Of a stretch of DNA of 64,000 nucleotides, positions 1 through 10,352 are shown piece after piece (the stretch's first letter is position 1; the number at the start of each line of letters is the position of its first letter). Below the pieces are notes generated by a model that was given only the letters and a program-made list of their open reading frames with translations, was not told where the DNA came from and did not search any database. This DNA comes from Haloferula sp. BvORR071 (GTDB taxonomy: Bacteria; Verrucomicrobiota; Verrucomicrobiia; Verrucomicrobiales; Akkermansiaceae): contig NZ_BATP01000019.1 of assembly GCF_000739615.1 (NCBI RefSeq), forward strand, positions 62,001 to 126,000, in the 5' to 3' direction. The translations under genes were made by a program, and so were the position numbers.

Positions 1-221
1 TCATGGCGCTTTACAGCGGATTCATTTTCCAAGGAGTCATCCAAGAGGAACCTCGCCGGGGTCGAGTTCTGCAAGACTGATGGCAGAGCAGCGGCCTTTC
101 AGCGAGCCTCACTTTCCGATCATTTCCCTGCGCAAGGATGCATTCACTGGACGCCATTCGATATACCAAATCCGGAATTTGGGGCTTGGAACTTCGGATG
201 GGGAGCTTCTGACTCCCGCGC

Positions 222-680
222 ATGGATAGCATCCTTGCCCGCATCGAGTCCCTCGGCCTTGCCCTCCCGGACGTCCCCGTGCCCGTCGCCGCCTACGTCA
301 ACTGCGTCCGCAGCGGCAACCTCCTCTTCCTCTCCGGCGGCCTGCCGATCGAGGGCGACAAGAAGGTCATCGGCCAGGTTCCCGGCGATGTCTCCATCGA
401 CGAAGCGAAGGAAGGCGCGCGCATGATCGTCCTCAACCGCCTCGCCGTGGTGAAGCAGGAGATCGGCTCGCTCGACAAGGTTACTCGCATCGTAGCCCTC
501 AACGGCTTCGTCAGCTCCGCCCCGGATTTCTACGGCCACCCGCAGGTCATCAATGGTGCCAGCGAACTTCTCATCGAGATCTTCGGCGACAAGGGCAAGC
601 ACTCCCGCACCGCCCTCGGTGCCGCCGCCCTGCCGCTCAATGTGGCGGTGGAGATCAATATGATCGTGGAAGTAGAGTAA
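222..680 (+). CDS. RidA/YjgF/YER057c/UK114-family protein
   Basis: The 152-residue product matches the longer RidA subfamily over its whole length: a beta-strand segment LFLSGGLPIEG near residue 44, a central GARMIVLNRLAVVKQEIGSL helix, and a C-terminal segment SRTALGAAALPLNVAVEINM. Family members deaminate reactive enamine/imine intermediates made by PLP enzymes, but this longer subgroup often departs from classic RidA, so the substrate is not assigned. It is cytosolic, with no signal peptide. The gene stands alone upstream of an ECF sigma/kinase pair. Confidence 0.88.
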   Translation: MDSILARIESLGLALPDVPVPVAAYVNCVRSGNLLFLSGGLPIEGDKKVIGQVPGDVSIDEAKEGARMIVLNRLAVVKQEIGSLDKVTRIVALNGFVSSAPDFYGHPQVINGASELLIEIFGDKGKHSRTALGAAALPLNVAVEINMIVEVE

Positions 681-855
681 CTTTGAAAGTTGCGCGGGGC
701 GCGTGGGGAGCAAAGAACGCACGCGGCCTGCTCCGGCGTGACCGCACCCCGCCCGCCTCGCAAAGTTGTGCCGCCCGCGAAAGCCGCCATGCACAACCTT
801 CCCCGGTCGATTCCTTGACAGCAAAGCGAAGCCCGCTACCGCTCATCCAAGGATC

Positions 856-1596
856 ATGCCGCTTTCTCCAGGAAATCCCCACTTCCCGACGACCCGCTGG
901 ACGGGCGTTCTGCGCGTACTTGGCTCGGAGGATACGGGCCGTCGGAAACAGGCGCTGGCTGATCTCTGCCGGGACTACTGGTATCCCCTCTATGCCTTCG
1001 CCCGCCGCCTGGGCCGCAGCCAGGAAGACGCCGAGGATCTGACTCAAGGCTTCTTCATCCACGCCCTGGAACGCGATGTCTTCAGCCTCGCCGACCGCAA
1101 TCTCGGCACCTTGCGCACCTTCCTGCTGAAGATCTTCCAGCGCTACATGAGCGACGTCCGCGATCGCGAGCGGGCACTCAAGCGCGGGGGCGGCCAGGAC
1201 CACCTCTCGCTCGATATCGAAGGTGGGGAAAATCTCTACGCGGCCGATCTCGCCACCAGCGAGAGCCCCGAACTCCTCTTCGACCGCACTTGGGCGCAGT
1301 CCTTGCTACGCGCCGCGCAGGCGGCCTTGGCTGCCAGCGAGCACCAAGCGGGGCGCGGGCCTCAGTTTGAGATTCTCCAATCTTTCCTGACTCCCGACTC
1401 CGTGGCGGAGCATGGATATGAGAGCGTTGCAAGCAGCTCGGGGATGACTCCCGAAGCAATTCGCCAGGCGGTGTCACGCCTTCGCAAGAAATTCCGTAAG
1501 TGTCTTCGCGAAGCCATTGCCGCCACTCTCCATGATCCCGACGAAGCCCGCATCGACGAAGAGCTTGCAGCCCTCCGCGTGGCCTTGGGCGGATAA
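856..1596 (+). CDS. ECF-type RNA polymerase sigma factor, kinase-linked
   Basis: The ATG at 856 is chosen over an upstream in-frame start at 766 because AAGGA precedes it at good spacing and similarity begins there (PLSPGNPHFPTTRWTGVL). The 246-residue protein shows region 2 as DYWYPLYAFARRLGRSQEDAEDLTQGFF and a region 4 helix-turn-helix near the C-terminus (EHGYESVASSSGMTPEAIRQ). This layout is typical of the ECF sigma factors that sit next to Ser/Thr kinases in Verrucomicrobiota and Planctomycetota. The kinase gene starts 12 bp downstream, so the two are probably co-transcribed and the kinase is the likely input to this sigma factor (inference). Confidence 0.88.
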   Translation: MPLSPGNPHFPTTRWTGVLRVLGSEDTGRRKQALADLCRDYWYPLYAFARRLGRSQEDAEDLTQGFFIHALERDVFSLADRNLGTLRTFLLKIFQRYMSDVRDRERALKRGGGQDHLSLDIEGGENLYAADLATSESPELLFDRTWAQSLLRAAQAALAASEHQAGRGPQFEILQSFLTPDSVAEHGYESVASSSGMTPEAIRQAVSRLRKKFRKCLREAIAATLHDPDEARIDEELAALRVALGG

Positions 1597-1608
1597 ACCG
1601 ATCACCCC

Positions 1609-4600
1609 ATGAATGAGGATCCCAGCAACCCGGCCGGACGGCAGCGCGGTACCTGGGAACGGGACCGTGCCCTGCTCGATCTTGGCTTCGGGGAGGACGA
1701 TGGCGCCGACGACATGCGGACCGGCGACAGCGGCCCGCTTGAGCAGGCCGGCGACGCGATCGGCCGCTACCGGCTGATCTCCCTGCTCGGCAGCGGCGGC
1801 TTCGGCAATGTCTGGCTGGCGGAGCAGACCGAGCCAATCCGTCGGCAGGTCGCCCTGAAGCTGATCAAGCCGGGTATGGACAGCCGCGAGATCATCGCCC
1901 GCTTCGAGGCGGAGCGGCAGACCCTGGCGCTGATGGATCACCCGAATATCGCGCGGGTCCTGGATGCCGGCACCAGCGCCACGGGCCGACCCTACTTCGT
2001 GCTGGAGTTGGTCGCGGGCAAGCCGATCACCACGCATTGCGATGCATTCCGGCTTGGGCTCCGTGAGCGCCTTGAACTCTTCATCGCAGTCTGCCACGCC
2101 GTCCAGCACGCGCACCAGAAGGCAATCCTGCACCGCGACTTGAAGCCTTCCAATATCCTCGTCGCGGAGGTGGACGGCAAGATGGTCCCGAAGGTGATCG
2201 ACTTCGGCATCGCCAAGGCCCTGGGGGTCTCGGATGAGGTGATCCAATCCAGCCTTCTGGCGACCAAGGCCGGAGTCGTGGTCGGCACACCGGACTACAT
2301 GAGCCCGGAGCAAGCTGGCAGCACGCCGGACGTGGATACGCGCAGCGATATCTACGCCCTCGGGGTGATCCTCTACGAATTACTCACCGGCAAGACGCCG
2401 CTGGCGTGGCGGAACCCGCGCCTCGCTTTTGATGAAGTCCTGCGCGAGATCCGCGAAGGCGAGCCCGCGAACCCGAGCCTCTGTGTCGCGAAGGACGCCA
2501 ACGATCATGCCGCCGCGAACCTCAGGGAGCAGCGCGGCAGCGAGACCACACGACTCATCCGTTCGCTGCGTGGCGATCTCGATCGAGTGACGATGAAGGC
2601 CTTGGAGAAGGATCGTCAGCGCCGCTACGACACCGCCAATGCGCTGGCGAACGACCTGCGTTCTTATCTTGATGGTGAAGCCGTCACCGCCGCGGCCCCG
2701 ACTTGGAGCTATCGCTTCGGCAAGTTTGCGCGCCGCAACAAAGCTGTCCTCATGACGGTGGGACTCGTGGCAGCCGCGTTGGTCACCGGCACCATCGTCA
2801 GCCTCTGGCAGGCGCACCGTGCCGACCTCAGCCTGGCCGCGGCCCAAAGCAGCAAGGCAGAAGCGGATGCCAATCGCCTCGAGGCAAATGCCAATCGTGA
2901 CAAGGCCAGACAGAATCTCGAGCAGGCGAAAAAGGCCTTCGACAAGTATGTCGGGACGGTCACGGACGAGCCCACGCTGAAAACGCCGGAGTTCTCCGGA
3001 CTAAGGTCCTATCTCTTGGAAGGCGCGATCAACTTCTACGAGAATCTAGATTCCGACGAAGGTGGCGATCTCCAGACGCGCATGGACTATGCGCGCAACT
3101 TGGGAAGACTCGGCACTCTCTATCATCAGACGGGAAATTTGCCCAAGGCTCTGGAGTCTCTCCGCAAGGCGGTGGCGATGGCCGAGGCCATCGAAGCCGA
3201 GTTCCCGAATGCCAGCTACGACCGCCGCGCATCGGCAATGCTGGCGAACAATCTGGCACTACCCTTGACCACCGCGGGCAATCTCACCGAGGCGCAAGCC
3301 ATGAGAAAGCTCGCGGTCCAACTACTGGAGAAGCACCTCTCGGAGCACCCGGGCGACCCCGGAGTGCGGCACGACTTCGCGCTGGTGCTCTCGAACTACG
3401 CTGTGGGCCTGGCGGGCAACGGTGAGATGGACGAAGCGGAGGCCACCTATGTGCGCTGCTTGGGAATCCAGTCCGCACTGGCTACCGAATCCACAGAGCC
3501 CCGCGAGATCCAGCAACTCGGTTATCTCCAGGGCATGGCCGCCGATCTCGCCTCGCGCCGCGGCAACCATGCCAAGGCCGACGCCATCTATCGCGAGGCA
3601 GTGGAGCTGTATGAGAGTCTGGCAAGCGCGACCCCGCCGAACCCGGGGGCCCGCGAGGCGGCGGCAAGCTTCTCGGTGAAGCGTGGTGATCGTCTCTGCC
3701 AGATCGGCAATCCTGCGGCAGCTGTGCCGGCCTTCGAGCATGCCGTCGAGATCTTCCGGGCTCTAGCCCGCGAACTCCCGAACCGTCCCGATCTCCGCCT
3801 CAATGCCGGAGATGCGAAGCTGAAAGCAGGAGACGCGCTGCGCGATGCGGGACGACTCGCGGAAGCACGGTCCGCCTATGAGGAGGCGCTGGCACTCCTG
3901 GAGCGGCTCGCCGCCGAGTTTCCCGACGTGCCGAAATGGCAACTATCGCCGGCTCCCGCGCTCGAAAAGCTCGCGGCGATGCGCACCGCGGCCAAGGAAT
4001 GGCCGGAGGCCCGCAGTCTTCTGAACAGAGCCATCGGCCTTCAGCGGGAAAAGTTCTCGCAGTCTCCCGGCACAGAGAAGCAGAAGCTCGCGGATCTCCT
4101 GAAGCAACTCACGGAAGCCCATCTCCAGCTTGGCGACTACGATGTGGCCCTCACCACTGCGGAAGGCTTCTCGAAGATGTTCCCGGACGATTGGGAGCCC
4201 TGGCACTGGGCGGCACTAGCAGGGAACCGCGGACTACAAATCATCAGCACTGCCGCGTTCCCGGATGAAGATTCGCGCAAGCTGACTGCGGATCTTTACG
4301 CGCAGAGGGTTGTCGCCCTGCTCCGGCAGGCGGTCTTGAATGGCTACGACGGAATCACCCGACTCCAGGCCACCCAGGATCTTACCTTGCTGGCCGGACA
4401 TGCCAGCTTCCAGGATCTGCTCAAGAATCCTCCCGCGCCTCTGGATGCAGAGGCACGCTTGAAGCGTGGCTTGGAACGTTCACCGCTGAAATTCGCGATC
4501 GACTACAAAGCCTCCGACCCCGGCAGGCGTCTCTGGGAAAGAACCGACCGCACCTGGACGGAGATACAACCCTCCGGAACCCGCAACCTCTATACCGTCT

Positions 4601-4764
4601 CCGCGGTCATCAAGGTGAATGGGATTGCTGGCTCTGAACTCTCCAGGCCCGACGGCAAGTTCACTCTCTTTGTACCACATCGCGATGAGCCCTCGACGCT
4701 TATGATGTTCAAGGCAAGCGGCGGCGCATGGGGCCGTTTTGCGGACATCAAGGACATCGAATAG
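1609..4764 (+). CDS. Ser/Thr protein kinase with transmembrane and TPR domains
   Basis: The 1051-residue product has a complete Hanks-type kinase domain: G-loop GSGGFGNVW at 61-69, VALK lysine near 84, HRDLKPSN at 165-172 and DFG at 188-190, followed by GTPDYMSPEQ. A single membrane segment (about 379-400) is followed by a short coiled stretch rich in A, K and N, then a long periplasmic or extracytoplasmic region of tetratricopeptide-like helices (about 480-870). A C-terminal beta-rich region has no assignment. All catalytic residues are present, so it should be active. It lies 12 bp after the ECF sigma gene and probably transduces an envelope signal to it by phosphorylation. Confidence 0.92.
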   Translation: MNEDPSNPAGRQRGTWERDRALLDLGFGEDDGADDMRTGDSGPLEQAGDAIGRYRLISLLGSGGFGNVWLAEQTEPIRRQVALKLIKPGMDSREIIARFEAERQTLALMDHPNIARVLDAGTSATGRPYFVLELVAGKPITTHCDAFRLGLRERLELFIAVCHAVQHAHQKAILHRDLKPSNILVAEVDGKMVPKVIDFGIAKALGVSDEVIQSSLLATKAGVVVGTPDYMSPEQAGSTPDVDTRSDIYALGVILYELLTGKTPLAWRNPRLAFDEVLREIREGEPANPSLCVAKDANDHAAANLREQRGSETTRLIRSLRGDLDRVTMKALEKDRQRRYDTANALANDLRSYLDGEAVTAAAPTWSYRFGKFARRNKAVLMTVGLVAAALVTGTIVSLWQAHRADLSLAAAQSSKAEADANRLEANANRDKARQNLEQAKKAFDKYVGTVTDEPTLKTPEFSGLRSYLLEGAINFYENLDSDEGGDLQTRMDYARNLGRLGTLYHQTGNLPKALESLRKAVAMAEAIEAEFPNASYDRRASAMLANNLALPLTTAGNLTEAQAMRKLAVQLLEKHLSEHPGDPGVRHDFALVLSNYAVGLAGNGEMDEAEATYVRCLGIQSALATESTEPREIQQLGYLQGMAADLASRRGNHAKADAIYREAVELYESLASATPPNPGAREAAASFSVKRGDRLCQIGNPAAAVPAFEHAVEIFRALARELPNRPDLRLNAGDAKLKAGDALRDAGRLAEARSAYEEALALLERLAAEFPDVPKWQLSPAPALEKLAAMRTAAKEWPEARSLLNRAIGLQREKFSQSPGTEKQKLADLLKQLTEAHLQLGDYDVALTTAEGFSKMFPDDWEPWHWAALAGNRGLQIISTAAFPDEDSRKLTADLYAQRVVALLRQAVLNGYDGITRLQATQDLTLLAGHASFQDLLKNPPAPLDAEARLKRGLERSPLKFAIDYKASDPGRRLWERTDRTWTEIQPSGTRNLYTVSAVIKVNGIAGSELSRPDGKFTLFVPHRDEPSTLMMFKASGGAWGRFADIKDIE

Positions 4765-4917
4765 GCGGCGTCCTCCGAGAGATTGAGGGATCGGCGCTTT
4801 CGCCTGTCACGCCCTACCCGGGTCTTCCCTAAGCCATCGGTGAAGCGCCGGATCCTGCACTTGCCCTCCTGGCAAACGGCAGACCGGCTCCAATCAATCC
4901 ATCAAAGGAAAACACCT

Positions 4918-5727
4918 ATGAATGCTAAAAACGGAATGTCCGGATCACCCACCGGCAAGATGAAGATCGTGATCATCGGCGGCAGCGGCCGTATCGGCTC
5001 CCGGCTTGCGAAGGTCCTCGGCGACAAGGGCCACGAAGTGATCGCCGCATCGCCATCCTCCGGCGTCAACACCGTCACTGGCGAAGGCGTCGCCGAGGCA
5101 CTCGTCGATGCCGATGTCGTGGTCGATGTGGCAAACTCGCCATCCTTCGAGGACGCCGCGGTTCTCGAGTTCTTCACCAAGAGCGGCAAGCATCTGATGC
5201 CCGCAGAGAAGACCGCCGGAGTGCGCCATCACATCGCACTCTCCGTGGTTGGCACGGACCGCATGCTCGCCAGCGGCTACTTCCGCGGCAAGATGGCCCA
5301 GGAAGAATTGATCGCGGCCTCCGAAGTCCCCTACACGATCGTCCGCGCCACCCAGTTCTTCGATTTCGCCGCTGCGATCTCCAAGACCGCGGCGCAGGGA
5401 AAAACCATCACCGTGCCGCCGGCTCTGATGCAGCCGATGTCTTCGGATGACGTGGCGTCCATGTTGGCCGATGTGGTTCACAGCGAACCCCACAACGGCA
5501 TGGTGGAGATCGCCGGGCCGGAGCCCATCCGTCAGGACGAGTTCGTCCGCGAGTATCTCGCCGCCAGCGGGGATGAAGTGACCGTCGTCGCCGATCCCAA
5601 GGCGATGTATTTCGGCAGCGCCGTGAACGACCGCAGCCTGATCCCCGGCGCGCATGCCCGCCATGGCAAGGTGCGCTACAAGGATTGGCTGAAGGAAACC
5701 GTGGCCATGGCCCACGCCGCCAAGTGA
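4918..5727 (+). CDS. NAD(P)-binding oxidoreductase, NmrA/atypical SDR-like
   Basis: An upstream start at 4783 is possible, but ATG 4918 follows AAAGGAAAACACCT and gives a natural N-terminus, with the Rossmann motif at residues 15-30 (MKIVIIGGSGRIGSRLAKVL). The rest matches NmrA-like/atypical short-chain dehydrogenases (DADVVVDVANSPSFEDAAVLEFF, then PYTIVRATQFFDF). There is no classical YxxxK catalytic pair in the expected place, so a redox-sensing or NADPH-binding role is as likely as catalysis. The next gene begins 28 bp downstream in the same direction. Confidence 0.85.
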   Translation: MNAKNGMSGSPTGKMKIVIIGGSGRIGSRLAKVLGDKGHEVIAASPSSGVNTVTGEGVAEALVDADVVVDVANSPSFEDAAVLEFFTKSGKHLMPAEKTAGVRHHIALSVVGTDRMLASGYFRGKMAQEELIAASEVPYTIVRATQFFDFAAAISKTAAQGKTITVPPALMQPMSSDDVASMLADVVHSEPHNGMVEIAGPEPIRQDEFVREYLAASGDEVTVVADPKAMYFGSAVNDRSLIPGAHARHGKVRYKDWLKETVAMAHAAK

Positions 5728-5755
5728 GCCCCCGAATCCAAGCAATCCTCCGCTC

Positions 5756-6202
5756 ATGAAAACGATCAACAGGACGGACTCGGTCCCTGCGGCACTCTGG
5801 ATCGTGGCTTCGCTCAATGCCGCGTTCCTCTTTGGGAACGGGCTAGCCATGCTGTTCACGCCATTCATGTGGTACAATGTGGTCCCGGGAGTCTCCCATA
5901 CCGGACCATTCAACCCGCACTTCGTCATGGATATCGGGCTGATCCAGATGTTCCTCGGCGCGATGCTGGGACTCGGTCTGGCTCGCCCGGCTGGCCGCTT
6001 CCTGCTCTGGGCAGCGGCGGCCACCTGGCTCAGTGCCCATGCACTGCTCCACTTCTGGGAAGTTGCGGCAGGCATCTGCCCGCCTTCCGCCCTGGCCCGC
6101 GACTTCGCAGCCGTGACCCTGCCGGCCTTGATCGGAATCACCCTGAGCTGGTGGTCGTGGCGGGCGGGCGACCGGCCCACCAATTCCATCCGCTACGCCT
6201 AG
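5756..6202 (+). CDS. small four-helix integral membrane protein
   Basis: The 148-residue protein has four clear hydrophobic segments (about 12-36, 57-77, 83-103, 116-136) and a short cytoplasmic tail. It was not matched to a named family. It follows the NAD(P)-binding protein by 28 bp and is probably co-expressed. Immediately downstream comes an array of palindromes instead of another gene. Confidence 0.72.
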   Translation: MKTINRTDSVPAALWIVASLNAAFLFGNGLAMLFTPFMWYNVVPGVSHTGPFNPHFVMDIGLIQMFLGAMLGLGLARPAGRFLLWAAAATWLSAHALLHFWEVAAGICPPSALARDFAAVTLPALIGITLSWWSWRAGDRPTNSIRYA

Positions 6203-6227
6203 CATCGCTTGTAGAGGAAGGCCTAGT

Positions 6228-6370
6228 CCTGAAGAACGGCAAAGCCGTTCCCTATTGAAGCCCAGGGTTGGTTCCGACGAGTCCTTCGCAGCTCGCAGAG
6301 CAAGGAAGGACAAGGGAGGAACCTACCCTGGGTACGCTAGCAGCCAGCATTCAACCTCAACGAGGTTGCC
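6228..6370. repeat. intergenic palindrome array (REP/BIME-like), copy A
   Basis: Three stem-loops follow each other. GAACGGC-aaa-GCCGTTC lies at 6234-6250. A long nested hairpin has outer arms 6261-6275 and 6318-6332 (14 of 15 pair) and an inner GTCCTTC/GAAGGAC stem at 6281-6287/6305-6311. CAACCTC-aac-GAGGTTG lies at 6352-6368. The same order of elements, including an AGCCCrGGGTTG core, recurs near 37.4 kb. It lies between convergent genes, so it may also act as a bidirectional terminator or mRNA 3' stabiliser. Confidence 0.6.
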
Positions 6371-6391
6371 GCGTCCCCCGGACTCCGCCGC

Positions 6392-9300
6392 TCACAAAGG
6401 CTCTGACATCACTCGCAGGTAAAGGCTCGGCTTCCCGTTCAACGCCGACGCCGGAAGACTCAGCGTCACCACTTCATACCCCGGGCTCGCGGGCAGTGGC
6501 GTGGCGGGCTCCTCCACTGGCACCACATCACTCCATGTGGTAAGATCCCCGCTGATTCGATAGCGAAACCGCAGCCCAGCACTCGCAGCATCGATCAAGC
6601 GCCGGTGTGCAAAGCGGAAAACCCCATCCTCCGGCACGCTCAACACCAGCGAAGTGACCGACACCAGATCGTCAGCCTTGGTCGGATCGCTACCGAAGGC
6701 CCACTCGCCGAAGTTATCCAGGCGGTCGCCATCCGGATTCGCACCCGGCGCGCCATCCGCTCCCTGCAAGCTCGCGGACAGGGCTCGCTCGACCGCCAGC
6801 GCATGCGAGACCGGCAGCTTGCGCACCGCGAAGTTGTCCACCTGCACGAACACGCTGGCGCGCGAACTCAGGGCAAGGTAATTCTGGTTCGCCTCATCCC
6901 AGGTGAAGGTGCGGGTCATCGCGGTGCTACCGCTGTTCAGATCCAGCCGAGTGCCATCGAACCAAGCCGAAACCGTCACGGTCGAGCCCGCCGCAAAGCT
7001 ATTGAAGGCAAACGATGCCGTCAGTGTTCCGCTGGTCTTGCTCACCGGCACGGTCGCCCGCAACACCCCATCGGTCCACAGCTTCACATTGCCATTCAGA
7101 TCCAGCTCCACGAAGGCATCCGCCACCCCGATGTTAGTGCCGTTGCCCCGGATCGAAGGCGGATTCGCCCCGCCGATGTCATTTCCCGCCGCCGCTTGCG
7201 CGGCATTGAGTCCCCCGCCGAAGCCCGCATAGCGGTTCGCTGTGTCCGTGGCAGCGCTATTCATGTGGAGCACCCGCATTGACACGCTGAAGCCGCCCGC
7301 ATCCAGAATGTCCTGGCCGATGAAATTGTGGTTCAGGCCGTTTTCGCTCATCCCCGTCCCGGTGGCCATTTGCAGGACATCGTCCAGCACTTGGATCGAG
7401 TCTGCCGTGCCACTGCCCTCCCAACCCTCGAACCAAGGGAGATTACCCCGGCTGCCGGACATACCACTGTTAGAAACATCGATATCCGTCGCATTCGGCC
7501 GGTTGAAGGTATCGACGAACAAATCGGCGGCGGTCGGCCCCGGCGTGAGGCTCACCGGTGTCTGCACGATCTGGCGCGAGGCCGGCAATCCTACGCGGGT
7601 GCTCCAGGCATTCCACTCATCCACCAGTTCGACCACCTTCGCTGGATTGGCCGCAGCGAGATCCGTGGTCTCGCCGGGATCCGCGTCCATGTCGTAGAGC
7701 AACTTCTGGCTGCTGGTGAACTCGTTGTCGAAGGCCGTGAAATTCTCAGTCACCAGCTTCCACCTGCCCTTGCGGACCATGCGATTCGACTCGTGTTCTA
7801 CATAGAGCGCGCGCTCCGGGATGCTCTGGCCATTGATCAGCGGCAGCACGCTCGTGCCTTCCATTGGTAGCACCTGATGACCGCTGAAGGTTGCGGGACG
7901 CGGCGCGCCGGTCGCATCGGCAATCGTCGCCACTACGTCGATCAAGTGTGTCGGGGTCTCCACCCAAGTATTACGCGCGGCGAAGCCCGCCGGCCAATGC
8001 ACAATGAATGGCGCACGGATGCCGCCCTCATGCGTGAAGTGCTTGAAGAGCTTCAGCGGGGTGTTGCTGACGTGGGCATTGCCACCGCCGTAGGTGATGC
8101 TGTCGCCTTGGCCCGGCTGCCCCATGTTGGTCAGCGCCGCCCCCGTCACCACGGTCCCATTGCCCAACACCCCGCCTTCATGGTTCCCACCGTTGTCGGA
8201 CATGAAGAAGATCAGGGTATTGTCGAGCTCGTTCAGCTCACGCAAGCGGCTCACGACCTTGCCCACATTCTGGTCGAGCTTGGTGATCATCGCCGCGAAA
8301 AGCGCCATACGCCGCGTCAAGTCGGCCTGGCGATCACTGGAAAGGCTGTTCCATGCCGGAACCTCGACGATTGGTTCACCGCCGTGCGGCCCCACCCCAC
8401 CGCGCCCCGGGAAAGGATAGCGGCTATCGATCACCCCATTTGCAAGCTGGCGGTTGTAGCGCTGCTGCCGCACCACATCCCAGCCCTGCGCATAGTTCAG
8501 CATGTAGGTGTCCGCCACGGCCGCCGGTGCCTGGATCGGGAAGTGCGGCGCACCGAAGGCCATGTACATCGCGAAGGGCTTGCCGTCGTTCCTGTCGTGG
8601 TTGTGATTGATATGGTCCACCGCGTAGTCGCCGATCGCATCCGTCTGATAGAAGGTCTGGCCATTGCCGGTGTAGTCGCGGAAGGCGATCTCGTTGTTCT
8701 CGGAAATCAGCGTGTAGAGGCTCTGGTTCCACTGATTCAGGCTGTGTGCCGTGCCATTGCCGAAGCGCCAGACGTGCTGGAAGCCGCGGTTCTCCGCGAG
8801 CCGGTTATTATTCCCCAGGTGCCACTTGCCCGCCATATAGGTGCGGTAGCCATCGGCCTTCAACATCTCGGCAAAGGTCATGTTGTTATCCGCGCGCAAA
8901 TCCGGCAGAGGCGCGGACGGATCCACCGCCGCCTGCTGCGGATAGAGCCCCGAAAGCAGAGAACAACGCGTCGGGCTGCAGCGCGCGGAATTGTAGAATT
9001 GCCGGAAGCGCACACCATTCGCGGCCAGTGCGTCGATATTCGGCGTGGAGATCTCGCTGCCGTAGCAACCGAGATCCCCCCAGCCCATGTCATCCGCCAG
9101 GATCACGATCAGGTTCGGCCGGTTCGGCACTGGGATCCGCTGCACCGTCGCAGTCGCCGTCGCGACCACCGTGGGCATGCTGTTAGAGAACTTGACCGTG
9201 AAGGTCGTGCTACCCAACGAACCATTAACCACGGCATTCACGCTGCCGCTACCCGCCCCGGCACTACCACTGGCCCCACCGTTCGGGAAGGACACCGCTT

Positions 9301-10255
9301 GGTCTGCAGTGATTTGATAAGTCGCTCCCGCAGGCAGATTCGTGCCACTCCAGTTCAGGGTCACCGGCAGCGCGGAATTGTCATGCGCCACGCTATCCGG
9401 CGTCACCTGCAGTGTCGCAGCCGGTGCGACATCGGGCATGCTGATGCGGAAGTTGTCGAAGGTCGTTGCGCCCGTGTCGCGCGAGTCCAGCCCGATGTAG
9501 TTCTCATTCGTGCCGCTCCAGGTGAAGCTGCCGGTGCCCTTGGAACTGCCATTGAAGAACACCTCATAGTTCACCGTGCTGCCCGCCGCGAAGCTGCTGA
9601 GCGTGAAGTCCACCTTGATCGTTCCGGTCTTCAACCCCAGCCCGGTCACGCCGTTCACCGTTCCGCTACGCGTGCCCCATACCAGCGAGTTGTTGCCACG
9701 CACCGCCACCCAGAAGTCGGCGACGCTCTGCGTCGGCACCGCATCCCCGATCGCCGTGCCAAAGGCCCCCGTCATCCGGCTGGTCCCGCCGAAGGCGTCG
9801 CGCGTCCCCGCGGCCTCCGCCTGCGACATCCCCACCGCAATCGCTCCGCCCTGCCCGTTGGTCGCCTGGCTATAGTCGGTGACATCCACCGCCACCGAGA
9901 AGCCGCCAGCCGAGAGGATCGAGGGATTCGTGAAGTTGTGATTCACGAAGAGATTCGCCGTGCCTGCCCCCACATCGTTCTGGAAGCGATTGGAGAGGAT
10001 CTGGCTGCCACCGCCATTGCCCGCATCGGCATCCTCCACGCCATAGGTTGGCGGCTTGCTGTTCGGATCGAGCCAGGGCTGAGTGTAAACCCCATCCACC
10101 GGCAAGGCCGAGCCGGTGTTGTCCGTGATGCCGGTCAGTCCGCCATCAATATTGCGGCTATTCGCCCGATCGAATGTGTCTTCAAACAATACCGCGGCCC
10201 GCGCATGCGCCGCGAACACGAGGGCCAGCAAGCCCGTCAAACGGAGAAAATTCAT
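6392..10255 (-). CDS. secreted multidomain sulfatase
   Basis: ATG 10255 is preferred over the first in-frame start (10312) because it begins a signal peptide (MNFLRLTGLLALVFAAHARA). The 1287-residue protein has an N-terminal LamG-like beta-sandwich (about 20-280), an Ig-like stretch, then a sulfatase domain from about residue 375 (NLIVILADDMGWGDLGCYGS) with the formylglycine signature C-S-P-T-R at Cys426. A second LamG-like domain and a C-terminal segment with GEWAFGSDPTKADD follow. Activity needs maturation by a formylglycine-generating enzyme, not seen here. It is the third gene of a sigma-FecR-sulfatase set and probably desulfates an extracellular polysaccharide. Confidence 0.93.
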   Translation of the reverse strand: MNFLRLTGLLALVFAAHARAAVLFEDTFDRANSRNIDGGLTGITDNTGSALPVDGVYTQPWLDPNSKPPTYGVEDADAGNGGGSQILSNRFQNDVGAGTANLFVNHNFTNPSILSAGGFSVAVDVTDYSQATNGQGGAIAVGMSQAEAAGTRDAFGGTSRMTGAFGTAIGDAVPTQSVADFWVAVRGNNSLVWGTRSGTVNGVTGLGLKTGTIKVDFTLSSFAAGSTVNYEVFFNGSSKGTGSFTWSGTNENYIGLDSRDTGATTFDNFRISMPDVAPAATLQVTPDSVAHDNSALPVTLNWSGTNLPAGATYQITADQAVSFPNGGASGSAGAGSGSVNAVVNGSLGSTTFTVKFSNSMPTVVATATATVQRIPVPNRPNLIVILADDMGWGDLGCYGSEISTPNIDALAANGVRFRQFYNSARCSPTRCSLLSGLYPQQAAVDPSAPLPDLRADNNMTFAEMLKADGYRTYMAGKWHLGNNNRLAENRGFQHVWRFGNGTAHSLNQWNQSLYTLISENNEIAFRDYTGNGQTFYQTDAIGDYAVDHINHNHDRNDGKPFAMYMAFGAPHFPIQAPAAVADTYMLNYAQGWDVVRQQRYNRQLANGVIDSRYPFPGRGGVGPHGGEPIVEVPAWNSLSSDRQADLTRRMALFAAMITKLDQNVGKVVSRLRELNELDNTLIFFMSDNGGNHEGGVLGNGTVVTGAALTNMGQPGQGDSITYGGGNAHVSNTPLKLFKHFTHEGGIRAPFIVHWPAGFAARNTWVETPTHLIDVVATIADATGAPRPATFSGHQVLPMEGTSVLPLINGQSIPERALYVEHESNRMVRKGRWKLVTENFTAFDNEFTSSQKLLYDMDADPGETTDLAAANPAKVVELVDEWNAWSTRVGLPASRQIVQTPVSLTPGPTAADLFVDTFNRPNATDIDVSNSGMSGSRGNLPWFEGWEGSGTADSIQVLDDVLQMATGTGMSENGLNHNFIGQDILDAGGFSVSMRVLHMNSAATDTANRYAGFGGGLNAAQAAAGNDIGGANPPSIRGNGTNIGVADAFVELDLNGNVKLWTDGVLRATVPVSKTSGTLTASFAFNSFAAGSTVTVSAWFDGTRLDLNSGSTAMTRTFTWDEANQNYLALSSRASVFVQVDNFAVRKLPVSHALAVERALSASLQGADGAPGANPDGDRLDNFGEWAFGSDPTKADDLVSVTSLVLSVPEDGVFRFAHRRLIDAASAGLRFRYRISGDLTTWSDVVPVEEPATPLPASPGYEVVTLSLPASALNGKPSLYLRVMSEPL

Positions 10256-10352
10256 GAGACCTGGGTTCCGGGGAAAGCAAGCAGTGGAAGCAAGCCCCGC
10301 GCTTCCGGACAAAAGGTGTCTTCAAACCCCCAAGTGTTCCCAATCTCCCGCC

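Noticed and set aside
4945-6189. 414-codon minus-strand frame across two plus-strand genes
   Set aside because: Lies opposite a Rossmann-fold protein and a membrane protein with good starts; no family match.
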